From assembly GCA_947629595.1 (NCBI GenBank), contig CANREI010000004.1:1-33272 (forward strand): a stretch of DNA of 33,272 nucleotides, read 5' to 3'. Position numbers and translations under genes: made by a program. Positions 1 through 7,143 of this stretch are shown piece after piece. Position 1 is the first letter of the stretch; every line of letters starts with the position of its first letter. The notes beneath the pieces were generated by a model, which saw nothing but the letters and a program-made list of their open reading frames with translations, was not told the DNA's origin and did not search any database. This stretch comes from an uncultured Alphaproteobacteria bacterium. Its GTDB lineage: Bacteria; Pseudomonadota; Alphaproteobacteria; CAAHEQ01; UBA3637.

Positions 1-285
1 TCGCGTTCTCTCGTGCCGTTTAACCGAGATAACGTTGAAAAATATCATTTTGCCTATTGGCATATCGGCATTTATGTTTATCGGGCGACGGCGTTACGCA
101 AAATTGTTTCGCTGCCGGTCGGCGTATTGGAAAATATTGAAAAGCTGGAACAATTACGGGCGCTGGAAAACGGCATGAGTATTTATGCGCTCATTGTTCC
201 CTCCGTCAAGCTGATTGAAGAGGCACCGGCCGATATCAATACACCGCAAGAATTGGCAGACGCTCAAAAATATTTCACGTTATAA
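1..285 (+). CDS. kdsB: 3-deoxy-manno-octulosonate cytidylyltransferase (CMP-KDO synthetase), C-terminal part
   Basis: This is the last ~94 codons of a gene that begins before the window; the frame is open from base 1 (SRSLVPFNRD). KdsB uses CTP to activate KDO as CMP-KDO in the cytoplasm, for lipid A–core synthesis in Gram-negative bacteria. The visible part has the typical C-terminal run: HIGIYVYRATALRKIV, then LENIEKLEQLRALENG, then a DINTPQEL ending like the family's DTPEDL. A GTG at 13 could be mistaken for a start, but the reading frame and the family match continue upstream of it. The gene ends 19 bp before ffh and may be co-transcribed with it. The family call is confident; N-terminal integrity cannot be judged. 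Confidence 0.88.
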   Translation, partial: SRSLVPFNRDNVEKYHFAYWHIGIYVYRATALRKIVSLPVGVLENIEKLEQLRALENGMSIYALIVPSVKLIEEAPADINTPQELADAQKYFTL

Positions 286-304
286 ATCATCCGGAGGAGA
301 ATCA

Positions 305-1723
305 ATGTTTACAGGACTATCGGAACGACTGAACACCGTTTTTGACAAATTAACCCGTCGGGGCGTGTTAACGGAAAGTATGGTTGATGAAACCATGCGG
401 GAAATTAAAATTGCCCTCTTGGAAGCCGATGTTGCCCTGCCCGTCGTGAAATCTTTTATTGCCGACGTGCGCGAAAAAGCCGTCGGTGCCGATGTGATTA
501 AAACCGTTTCACCGGCACAAACGGTGGTGAAAATCGTGCACGATTCTCTGGTTCAATTATTGGGCAACACCGAACCTTTAAAATTACTGCCGCATCAACA
601 AAACGTGATTTTAATGTTGGGACTTCAAGGTTCCGGCAAAACAACTTCTTCGGCAAAGCTTGCTAAACGCCTTCAAAAAGAAGGAAAAAAAGTTTTGTTG
701 GCCTCATTAGATGTTTATCGTCCGGCCGCTCGTGAACAATTAACGGAACTGGCCCGCCAAAACGATTTACCCGTTTTATCGATTGAGGCAAACGAAAAGC
801 CGCTGCAAATTACAAAGCGTGCGTTACAAACGGCGCGCGATAATTTAGCCGATGTGCTTATTTTGGATACTGCCGGTCGGTTGCACATTGATGAAGAAAT
901 GATGCGGGAACTGATGGCCGTTCGCGACTTGGCCAAACCGATTGAAAGCTTGTTGGTGGTTGATGCGCTTATCGGACAAGACGCCTTGAATGTTGCCGAG
1001 CAATTTCATCAAAAAATCGGCATTACGGGCACAATTTTAACGCGTATCGACGGTGATTCCCGCGGCGGTGCCGCTTTATCCATGCGCGCCGTTACAAAAA
1101 CGCCCGTTCGCTTTTTGGGTGTGGGCGAAAAAGCCGATGCGCTGGAAGTGTTTGATGCCAAACGCATTGCCGATCGCATTTTGGGAATGGGCGACGTGGT
1201 CGGGCTGGTTGAAACGGCCATGGAAAAAATCAATCAGGAGGAGGCACAAAAAGCAGCCGAACGCATGATGAGCGGCCATTTTGATTTAAACGATATGCTT
1301 TCGCAAATTCAACAAATCAACAAAATGGGCGACATTAAAGGCATTATGAAAATGATTCCGGGACTTTCCAAACTGCAAAGCAAACTGAATGCGGCCGATA
1401 TTGACAACAAAATTATTAAACATCAGGAAGCCATTATTCTCTCCATGACGCCCAAAGAGCGCAAAAATCCCGATATATTGAAAGCCGCCCGAAAACAACG
1501 CATTGCGGCGGGCGCCGGCGTGCAGGTGAGTGATGTCAATCGCTTGTTAAAACAATTCGAACAAATGGCACAAGTGATGAAATATTTTAAAAAAGCAGGC
1601 CCGCTCGGTATGATGGGTATGATGAAAAAAATGAATGCTTTAACCGGCGGCAATCTGCCGAATACGGGCAACTTTGAGGGTCAACTTCCCTCCTCTTTTA
1701 AATATAATCCGTTTAAAAAATAA
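305..1723 (+). CDS. ffh: Signal recognition particle protein Ffh (SRP54 GTPase)
   Basis: Ffh binds signal sequences of nascent membrane proteins and, with 4.5S RNA and FtsY, targets ribosomes to the translocon. The order is an N domain (residues 1–95), a G domain with P-loop GLQGSGKT at 106–113, DTAGR, and TRIDGDSRGGAALS (a TRID version of the usual TKxD motif), then a methionine-rich M domain (MSGHFDLNDMLSQIQQINKMG onward, ending MGMMGMMKKM). At 472 aa it has the usual length. I chose ATG 305 because GGAGGAG lies just upstream and MFTGLSERLN is the canonical N-terminus. The in-frame ATG at 215 lies inside kdsB and would add 30 unrelated residues. Confidence 0.97.
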   Translation: MFTGLSERLNTVFDKLTRRGVLTESMVDETMREIKIALLEADVALPVVKSFIADVREKAVGADVIKTVSPAQTVVKIVHDSLVQLLGNTEPLKLLPHQQNVILMLGLQGSGKTTSSAKLAKRLQKEGKKVLLASLDVYRPAAREQLTELARQNDLPVLSIEANEKPLQITKRALQTARDNLADVLILDTAGRLHIDEEMMRELMAVRDLAKPIESLLVVDALIGQDALNVAEQFHQKIGITGTILTRIDGDSRGGAALSMRAVTKTPVRFLGVGEKADALEVFDAKRIADRILGMGDVVGLVETAMEKINQEEAQKAAERMMSGHFDLNDMLSQIQQINKMGDIKGIMKMIPGLSKLQSKLNAADIDNKIIKHQEAIILSMTPKERKNPDILKAARKQRIAAGAGVQVSDVNRLLKQFEQMAQVMKYFKKAGPLGMMGMMKKMNALTGGNLPNTGNFEGQLPSSFKYNPFKK

Positions 1724-1753
1724 ACATTTTCTTCCTTTTTTGGTGTTTTTTGC

Positions 1754-1782
1754 TTGACGAATAAAAAAGAGTATGGTATAAA
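1754..1782 (+). promoter_or_regulatory. Sigma70-type promoter of the rpsP operon
   Basis: TTGACG (1754–1759), a 17-bp spacer and TATAAA (1777–1782) sit 31–60 bp after the ffh stop. Transcription would start near 1789, giving a 5' leader of about 135 nt before rpsP. Called by eye. Confidence 0.7.
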
Positions 1783-1790
1783 AAGCCATC

Positions 1791-1887
1791 TTTCATAAAC
1801 TGGAATGGTATTTTCAGTCTCTAAGGAGATACATCAATCCGCGATGGTTCGTGCATTGGTGCGATTATTCCGTATACGGTTTATGAA
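1791..1887 (+). promoter_or_regulatory. Candidate structured leader RNA of rpsP-rimM-trmD-rplS
   Basis: The leader can close on itself. TTCATAAAC (1792–1800) is the exact complement of GTTTATGAA (1879–1887), and the adjacent GGAAT (1802–1806) pairs with ATTCC (1867–1871), giving about 14 pairs around a ~60-nt interior. The interior holds a Shine-Dalgarno-like AAGGAGAT (1823–1830) with no well-placed start codon. The segment begins at the predicted transcription start. I do not recognise it as a known riboswitch; a ribosomal-protein feedback element is a reasonable guess only. Confidence 0.45.
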
Positions 1888-1923
1888 CGGTAAACATAAA
1901 AACAATGAAAGGAATAAAAATAT

Positions 1924-2379
1924 ATGTCAGTACGTATTCGTTTAGCCCGCGGCGGTTCTAAAAAACGTCCGGTTCATAAAATTGTTGTTGCCGATAAACG
2001 CGCCCCGCGTGACGGTCGGTTTATTGAAGCATTGGGATCATATAATCCGTTATTGCCCAAAGATCATGCCGATGCTTTGCGCGTGAACGTTGAAGCGGCG
2101 AAAAAATGGATGGCACAAGGTGCCGAATTAACCGAACGGGTGCAAAAACTTTTTGCCTTAATCGGTTTAACGGAAAAACCGGCCATTCACGAACAACCGA
2201 AAAAATCGGCGCCGAAAGCCAAAGCCCAAGAACGGTTGAAAGAAGCTCAAGAAAAAGCCGCTGCCGCTCGTGAAGCGGAAGAAGCTGCCGCGCGGGAAGC
2301 CGAAGAAGCCGCCAAAGCGGCGAAGGAACAACCGGCAGAAACGCCGGCGGAAGCAACACAGGAACAACCTGCCGAATAA
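1924..2379 (+). CDS. rpsP: 30S ribosomal protein S16 with acidic/Ala-rich C-terminal extension
   Basis: S16 is a small-subunit assembly protein. The first ~85 residues are a clean S16 domain (MSVRIRLARGGSKKRPVHKIVVADKR, DGRFIEALGSYNPL, AKKWMAQGAELTERVQKL). At 151 aa it is nearly twice the basic family length. The extra ~60 residues are a low-complexity tail of Lys/Glu/Ala repeats (AREAEEAA twice) ending in QPAE repeats, probably a charged helix followed by a disordered end. Similar tails occur on alphaproteobacterial S16. It is first in the S16–RimM–TrmD–L19 operon, with GAAAGG 10–15 bp before the start and rimM 10 bp after the stop. Confidence 0.96.
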   Translation: MSVRIRLARGGSKKRPVHKIVVADKRAPRDGRFIEALGSYNPLLPKDHADALRVNVEAAKKWMAQGAELTERVQKLFALIGLTEKPAIHEQPKKSAPKAKAQERLKEAQEKAAAAREAEEAAAREAEEAAKAAKEQPAETPAEATQEQPAE

Positions 2380-2389
2380 GGAATAAAAA

Positions 2390-2905
2390 ATGTCCCAACT
2401 CGTCTGTATCGGTCAAATCATCAATGTTCACGGCGTGAAAGGCGCGGTTAAAATTAAATCGTATCTTTCAAATCCCATGGATATCGGCACATTTGAATCG
2501 GTTACGGATCAAAAACAAAAACGATTCTTCAAAATTAAAGCATTGAATCAAAAACAAGGCATTGTTTTGGCACGCATTCAAGGCATTGAAACGCGTGAAG
2601 ACGCCGAAACTTTAAAAGGCACTTCTCTTTATATCGAACGCGCTCAATTACCGAAAGAAAAAGCAGATGAATATTACTACTGCGATTTAATCGGGTTAAC
2701 GGTTTATCATGGGGGGAAAGTGTTCGGCAAGGTGTTATCGGTGGAAAACTTCGGTGCCGGCGATATTATTAACATTCAATTATCGAACGGCAAAGTTTTT
2801 CCGTTTGATTTTTCAAACGCAACGTTTCCGGTTGTTTCCGTTAAAGACGGATATATGGAAATTTGCTTGCCGATCGGGCTGGAAGGAGTGTTACATGAAA
2901 ATTAA
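2390..2905 (+). CDS. rimM: Ribosome maturation factor RimM
   Basis: RimM binds S19 in the 30S head and helps mature the 3' domain of 16S rRNA. The N-terminal barrel begins LVCIGQIINVHGVKGAVKIKSYLSNP. The C-terminal PRC-barrel follows YYYCDLIGLTVYHGGKVFGKV, with FGAGDIINIQL and a final EICLPIGLEGV. At 171 aa its length is normal. The start is ATG 2390, 10 bp after rpsP, and its last 11 bases overlap trmD, which suggests translational coupling. The position between rpsP and trmD is standard and supports the call. Confidence 0.95.
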   Translation: MSQLVCIGQIINVHGVKGAVKIKSYLSNPMDIGTFESVTDQKQKRFFKIKALNQKQGIVLARIQGIETREDAETLKGTSLYIERAQLPKEKADEYYYCDLIGLTVYHGGKVFGKVLSVENFGAGDIINIQLSNGKVFPFDFSNATFPVVSVKDGYMEICLPIGLEGVLHEN

Positions 2906-3599
2906 CGTGTTAACGCTTTATCCGGAAATGTTCCCCGGCTTTTTGGGGTATTCGCTGGCAGGAAAAGCTTTAAGCGAAGGAAAATTCAGCTTTAATGTGG
3001 TGAACATTCGTGATTTTGCCACCGATAAATATAAATCGGTTGATGATACGCCTTTCGGCGGCGGCGCCGGTATGATTATGAAACCGGACGTTGTCGACGC
3101 GGCGTTAAAATCCGTTTACAAAAGCGGTCCGATTTATTATCTCTCGCCGCGGGGCGACGTTTTTCGTCAACAAACGGCGCATGAATGGGCAAAATTAAAC
3201 GAAATAACGTTTTTGTGCGGACGATTTGAAGGAATTGACCAGAGAATTCTTGAAAAATGGCAAATTAAAGAAATCAGTGTCGGCGATTTTGTCTTGTCGG
3301 GCGGCGAACCGGCGCTGTTAACCATGTTAGATGCGGTTGTCCGCCTCTTACCGAGTGTTATGGGAAATGAAACCTCTCAATATGACGAAAGTTTTGAAAA
3401 CGGTTTATTGGAATATCCGCAATATACAAAACCGCAAAATTGGGAAGGTTATCAGGTTCCGGAAGTTTTGGTATCGGGGCATCACGCCAAAATTAAAGAG
3501 TGGCGTTTGGCACAATCGCTTGCATTAACCAAAGCAAGAAGACCGGACTTGTGGGAAAAATATCCGGATCGGAATAAATATGAAAGGAAAGTATCATGA
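2895..3599 (+). CDS. trmD: tRNA (guanine-N1)-methyltransferase TrmD
   Basis: TrmD makes m1G37 in tRNAs using S-adenosylmethionine, preventing +1 frameshifts. The SPOUT knot motifs are clear: DDTPFGGGAGMIMKPD, YLSPRGDVFRQQTAHEW, LCGRFEGIDQRI and ISVGDFVLSGGEPA. The flexible loop holds YDESFENGLLEYPQYTKP, including the acidic residue expected for catalysis. The length of 234 aa is typical. I chose ATG 2895 because GGAAGGAG precedes it and MKINVLTLYPEMF is the conserved N-terminus; the same frame is open further upstream inside rimM. It overlaps rimM by 11 bases and rplS by 4 (ATGA). Confidence 0.97.
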   Translation: MKINVLTLYPEMFPGFLGYSLAGKALSEGKFSFNVVNIRDFATDKYKSVDDTPFGGGAGMIMKPDVVDAALKSVYKSGPIYYLSPRGDVFRQQTAHEWAKLNEITFLCGRFEGIDQRILEKWQIKEISVGDFVLSGGEPALLTMLDAVVRLLPSVMGNETSQYDESFENGLLEYPQYTKPQNWEGYQVPEVLVSGHHAKIKEWRLAQSLALTKARRPDLWEKYPDRNKYERKVS

Positions 3600-3973
3600 A
3601 CTTAATTAAAGAATTGGAAAATGAACAAATCGCCAAATCAGGCAAAAAAATTCCTGATTTCAAAGCGGGCGATACCGTTAAAATTATGTATAAAATTGTT
3701 GAAGATAAAGGTCGTGAACGCTTACAGGCTTATGAAGGCGTTTGCATTGCCCGTCATAACGACGGCTTAAATTCTTCCTGTGTTATTCGCAAAATTTCAT
3801 TCGGCGAAGGCGTGGAAAGAATTTTCCCCTTATATTCACCGAACGTTGCCAGTATTGAAGTTGTCCGTCGCGGTAAAGTAAAACGCTCTAAAATTTACTA
3901 TCTGCGCAAATTATTCGGTAAAGCGGCGCGTATCAGTGAAGAAAAAGATAAAGCCGAAACAACGGAAGAATAA
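3596..3973 (+). CDS. rplS: 50S ribosomal protein L19
   Basis: L19 lies at the 30S–50S interface. Family motifs run throughout: IPDFKAGDTVKIMYKIVED, RLQAYEGVCIARHNDGLNSS, VIRKISFGEGVERIFPLYSP, RGKVKRSKIYYLRKLFGKAARI. At 125 aa it is the usual length plus a short acidic tail. Its ATG overlaps the trmD stop (ATGA), so it is translationally coupled as last gene of the operon. A strong terminator follows 24 bp after the stop. Confidence 0.97.
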   Translation: MNLIKELENEQIAKSGKKIPDFKAGDTVKIMYKIVEDKGRERLQAYEGVCIARHNDGLNSSCVIRKISFGEGVERIFPLYSPNVASIEVVRRGKVKRSKIYYLRKLFGKAARISEEKDKAETTEE

Positions 3974-3989
3974 GTGTGACTTATTTATC

Positions 3990-4028
3990 AAAAAAAATGC
4001 CCCGCTTTTTCAAACGGGGTATTTTTTT
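3990..4028. terminator. Bidirectional intrinsic terminator between rplS and lepA
   Basis: CCCCG (4000–4004) pairs with CGGGG (4015–4019). The stem is flanked by an A-run on the left and a T-run on the right, which extend the pairing and provide a U-tract on both strands. It lies between convergent rplS (+) and lepA (−), so it can end both transcripts. Confidence 0.85.
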
Positions 4029-4046
4029 AAAAGACGCTTGATTTTT

Positions 4047-5849
4047 TTATTCATCGCCGATTTTTAAAGCTTGAATAAAGGCGCTTTGCGGAATTTCCAC
4101 ATTACCGAATTGCCGCATTTTTTTCTTGCCTTCCTTTTGTTTTTCCAACAGTTTGCGCTTTCGGGTGATATCACCGCCGTAACATTTTGCCGTCACATCT
4201 TTTCGAAAAGCGGCAATATCTTCGCGGGCAATAATCTTGCCGCCGATACTGGCTTGAATGGGAATTTTGAATTGATGACGCGGAATGAGTGTTTTTAAGC
4301 GTTCGCAAATTTGCCGTCCGCGTCTTTCCGACTGGGAACGATGCGCCAAAAATGCCAACGCATCAACCTGCTCACCGTTCACCAAAATATTCACGCGCAC
4401 CAAATCACTTTTTTCATAATCGGATACTTCATAATCGAAACTGGCATAGCCGCGAGAGATGGATTTCAACCGATCATAAAAATCAAACACAATTTCATTC
4501 AGCGGCAAATGATAAACAGCCATGGCACGATTACCGACATACGTTAAATCTTTTTGCACGCCGCGCCGTTCGGAACAGAGTTGTAAAATACTGCCCAAAT
4601 AGTCATCGGGCGTTAAAACGGTTGCCTTGACCCAGGGTTCTTCAATAAATGCAATGCTGCTCGGATCGGGCATATCGGCGGGATTATGCGTGACAATTTC
4701 CGTGCCGTTCGTTAAATGCACTTTATAGGCAACCGACGGCGCGGTGGTGATTAAATCCAAGTTAAATTCCCGACTTAACCGCTCTTGAATAATCTCCATG
4801 TGCAAAAGCCCCAAAAAGCCGCACCGAAAGCCCTGCCCCAAGGCGGTGGATTTATCGGGCGAAAACTGAAAAGCGGCATCATTCAGCTGCAATTTTCCCA
4901 ACGATTCTTTTAAGTTTTCATAATCGCTCATATCCACGGGGAACAGGGAGCAAAACACAACGGATAAGCTGGGCTTAAAGCCGGGAAGCGCGGTTTGCGT
5001 CGGATTTTTATCATCGGTAATGGTATCACCGACCCGCGTTTCACCGATGGATTTAATACCGCAAATAATAAATCCGAGCTCACCTGCGGCCAAAGAATCG
5101 CAATCGGTCATTTTAGGGGTAAAAACACCCAAGCGCTCAACTTTATAAACGGCTTTCGTTGCCATCATTCGAATGGACAAGCCTTTTTTCAAAACGCCGT
5201 CAATCACGCGCACCAACACAATAATGCCCAAATACGCATCATACCACGAATCCACCAACATGGCTTTTAAAGGCGCCGCTTCATCGCCTTTCGGCGCCGG
5301 CAGCCGATGAACGATTGTTTCCAACACCTCGTCAATACCGATTCCCGTTTTTGCCGAAATCAGCGGTGCATCATGCGCATCAATGCCGATCACATCTTCA
5401 ATTTGCGTTTTAACCCGATCGGGATCGGCCGCCGGCAAGTCAATTTTGTTAATCACCGGCACAATTTCATGATCGGCATCTAACGCTTTATAAACATTGG
5501 CCAGCGTTTGCGCTTCAACCCCTTGTGTTGCATCAACCACCAAGAGCGACCCTTCGCAAGCCGCCAAAGATCGACTGACTTCATAGCCGAAATCCACATG
5601 CCCCGGCGTATCAATTAAATTTAAAATATAAGTTTCGCCGTTTTGCGCCCGATAATTCAACCGCACGGTTTGCGCCTTAATGGTAATGCCCCGTTCGCGT
5701 TCAATATCCATATTATCCAAAAGCTGTTCTTTCATTTCCCGATCGGAAACGGCACCGCATTTTTGAATAAGCCGATCCGCCAACGTGGATTTGCCGTGAT
5801 CAATATGCGCCACAATGGAAAAATTGCGAATATGCGATAAATCTGACAT
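4047..5849 (-). CDS. lepA: Elongation factor 4 (LepA) GTPase
   Basis: LepA is a ribosome-bound GTPase related to EF-G, linked to translation under stress and to 30S biogenesis. It starts MSDLSHIRNFSIVAHIDHGKSTLADRL (G1), with RGITIKAQTV (switch I), DTPGHVDFGYEVSRSL (G3) and NKIDLPAADP (G4). The LepA-specific C-terminal domain is present (CYGGDITRKRKLLEKQKEGKKKMRQFGN). At 600 aa it is full length with no breaks. It is transcribed alone from a good promoter at 5881–5909 and converges on rplS. The partner lepB, common elsewhere, is not adjacent. Confidence 0.98.
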   Translation of the reverse strand: MSDLSHIRNFSIVAHIDHGKSTLADRLIQKCGAVSDREMKEQLLDNMDIERERGITIKAQTVRLNYRAQNGETYILNLIDTPGHVDFGYEVSRSLAACEGSLLVVDATQGVEAQTLANVYKALDADHEIVPVINKIDLPAADPDRVKTQIEDVIGIDAHDAPLISAKTGIGIDEVLETIVHRLPAPKGDEAAPLKAMLVDSWYDAYLGIIVLVRVIDGVLKKGLSIRMMATKAVYKVERLGVFTPKMTDCDSLAAGELGFIICGIKSIGETRVGDTITDDKNPTQTALPGFKPSLSVVFCSLFPVDMSDYENLKESLGKLQLNDAAFQFSPDKSTALGQGFRCGFLGLLHMEIIQERLSREFNLDLITTAPSVAYKVHLTNGTEIVTHNPADMPDPSSIAFIEEPWVKATVLTPDDYLGSILQLCSERRGVQKDLTYVGNRAMAVYHLPLNEIVFDFYDRLKSISRGYASFDYEVSDYEKSDLVRVNILVNGEQVDALAFLAHRSQSERRGRQICERLKTLIPRHQFKIPIQASIGGKIIAREDIAAFRKDVTAKCYGGDITRKRKLLEKQKEGKKKMRQFGNVEIPQSAFIQALKIGDE

Positions 5850-5880
5850 TTATAATTCCTTTTTCAAAACCGATGAAGGC

Positions 5881-5909
5881 ACTATACCCGAAACACGGTT
5901 AAAAATCAA
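5881..5909 (-). promoter_or_regulatory. Promoter of lepA
   Basis: Read on the minus strand: TTGATT (5904–5909), 17-bp spacer, TATAGT (5881–5886), about 32 bp before the lepA start. CCCGAAA (5887–5893) and TTTCGGG (5914–5920) form an inverted repeat straddling the -35 box, which could be an operator or chance. Confidence 0.65.
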
Positions 5910-5933
5910 GTTTTTTCGGGATTTTCTTTTCAA

Positions 5934-6533
5934 TTAAAACACCAAATGCAATAAAATACCGAAAAGAGCGCCCGAAATCATAATTTGAATCATGGAAAGG
6001 CGCAATTTCAACGCACTGAAAAAAGCAAGCAGCGCTATAACCGTTTCAACGGGATTAACGGCAAAGCCTTGTAAAGAAGCCCCCGCGGTGATAAAGTCAA
6101 ACAAGCGCCTCCACGGAACGGGTTGCGTAAAAACCGACATACCGGCAAACAACACAATCGCATAAGAAATCATGGCAACGCCCGCATAGCGCACCCCTTT
6201 TAATATGCCTTGCATAAAAAGCGTTTTTTCCAATCGATCCAAAACGGTAATGGCGCAAAACGACAGGAAAACAGTGGGCAACACAAGCCCCAACGAGGCT
6301 GCCAAAGCCCCTAAAATACCCCGTTGCGTAAAACCGATCCATGTGGCCGTGTTTAAACTGACGGCACCCGGCGTGATTTGCGATAAAACAAGCAAATTGC
6401 CGAATGCGTCTAATGAAAAAACAGGATTTTCTTCCACAAAAGTTGTCATCAACAGCGGAATAATCATATAACCGCCGCCGAACAAAACCACGCTGAATTT
6501 GGCAAACTGACAAAACAAAAAAAGACTACTCAT
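5934..6533 (-). CDS. Chromate transporter ChrA family, second half-size subunit
   Basis: This 199-aa membrane protein has one CHR domain: KFSVVLFGGGYMIIPLL, SQITPGAVSLNTATWIGF, then hydrophobic segments to the C-terminus. Full-length ChrA has two such domains in one chain. Here two adjacent genes each encode one, the known short-chain (SCHR) form, in which the two halves insert with opposite topology and work together. The gene overlaps the end of the upstream half by 8 bp and is last in the operon MORN protein–chr–chr. Family members export chromate in some bacteria, but many are uncharacterised, so the substrate is an inference. Confidence 0.85.
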   Translation of the reverse strand: MSSLFLFCQFAKFSVVLFGGGYMIIPLLMTTFVEENPVFSLDAFGNLLVLSQITPGAVSLNTATWIGFTQRGILGALAASLGLVLPTVFLSFCAITVLDRLEKTLFMQGILKGVRYAGVAMISYAIVLFAGMSVFTQPVPWRRLFDFITAGASLQGFAVNPVETVIALLAFFSALKLRLSMIQIMISGALFGILLHLVF

Positions 6534-7143
6534 GTTTTTTCTCCTTGAAGAAGAGCTTTTTTTGCTTCTTTAAAATTAAAAAGAATCCGACGGGCATGGA
6601 AAACATAATTACATAAAGCGGATATACGTTTGCCATCAGTAAAATCAGCAAAATTAAAATAATGAGCCCGTCCCAAACGGAATGAATAATCTCTTTTCCC
6701 AAGCGCCACGCCGTTACGGCAAAAACGCCCGTTACTGCCGAGCGAATACCCGAAAAACCGCTTGTAATGTAAGGATTATTCGGACTTAAATCCGGAAAAA
6801 AATAAGCAATCGAACAAATAATCAGCAAGGAGGGAATCATCACACCGATTAAGGCCGCCACCGAGCCGATAAATCCCGCTATGCGCGAACCGACATATAA
6901 CGACGCATTCACGGCAATTAACCCCGGCACGGTTTGCGTTAATACCACCATATCCAATATTTCTTTTTTATTGAGCCATTTATGTTTGCGCAAAAAAACT
7001 TCTTCAATCACGGGTAACATGGCCAATCCGCCACCCACCACGAATAAGGCAATTTTAAAAAAGGTACAGAATAAAACCCGACACCGAACAATCAGCTCTT
7101 TTTTTGTTATTTTTTCAGGTGTTGTTTGAAACGATTTTCTCAT
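6526..7143 (-). CDS. Chromate transporter ChrA family, first half-size subunit
   Basis: This 205-aa protein has one CHR domain: FFKIALFVVGGGLAMLPVIEEVF, then LTQTVPGLIAVNASLYVGSRIAG, followed by several membrane helices (around IPSLLIICSIAYFF and LIILILLILLMANVYPLYVIMF). GGGLAMLP and TVPGLIAVN are the motifs expected of the N-terminal half of ChrA. The N-terminal ~20 residues and the C-terminal end (KKQKKLFFKEKKHE) are strongly basic, suggesting both face the cytoplasm. Its start overlaps the MORN-repeat gene by 4 bp (ATGA) and its end overlaps the second half by 8 bp, so the three genes are almost certainly one operon. Confidence 0.86.
   Translation of the reverse strand: MRKSFQTTPEKITKKELIVRCRVLFCTFFKIALFVVGGGLAMLPVIEEVFLRKHKWLNKKEILDMVVLTQTVPGLIAVNASLYVGSRIAGFIGSVAALIGVMIPSLLIICSIAYFFPDLSPNNPYITSGFSGIRSAVTGVFAVTAWRLGKEIIHSVWDGLIILILLILLMANVYPLYVIMFSMPVGFFLILKKQKKLFFKEKKHE

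Noticed and set aside
1844..1948. 34-codon frame starting in the rpsP leader and overlapping the rpsP start.
   Set aside because: The nearest AAGGAG is about 15 nt away, too far for efficient initiation, and the peptide is not recognisable. The complementary leader arms explain the region better.
5934..7143. The two chr genes as one gene broken by a frameshift.
   Set aside because: Each half has its own start codon and a complete CHR domain. Paired short-chain ChrA proteins encoded by adjacent genes are a known arrangement.
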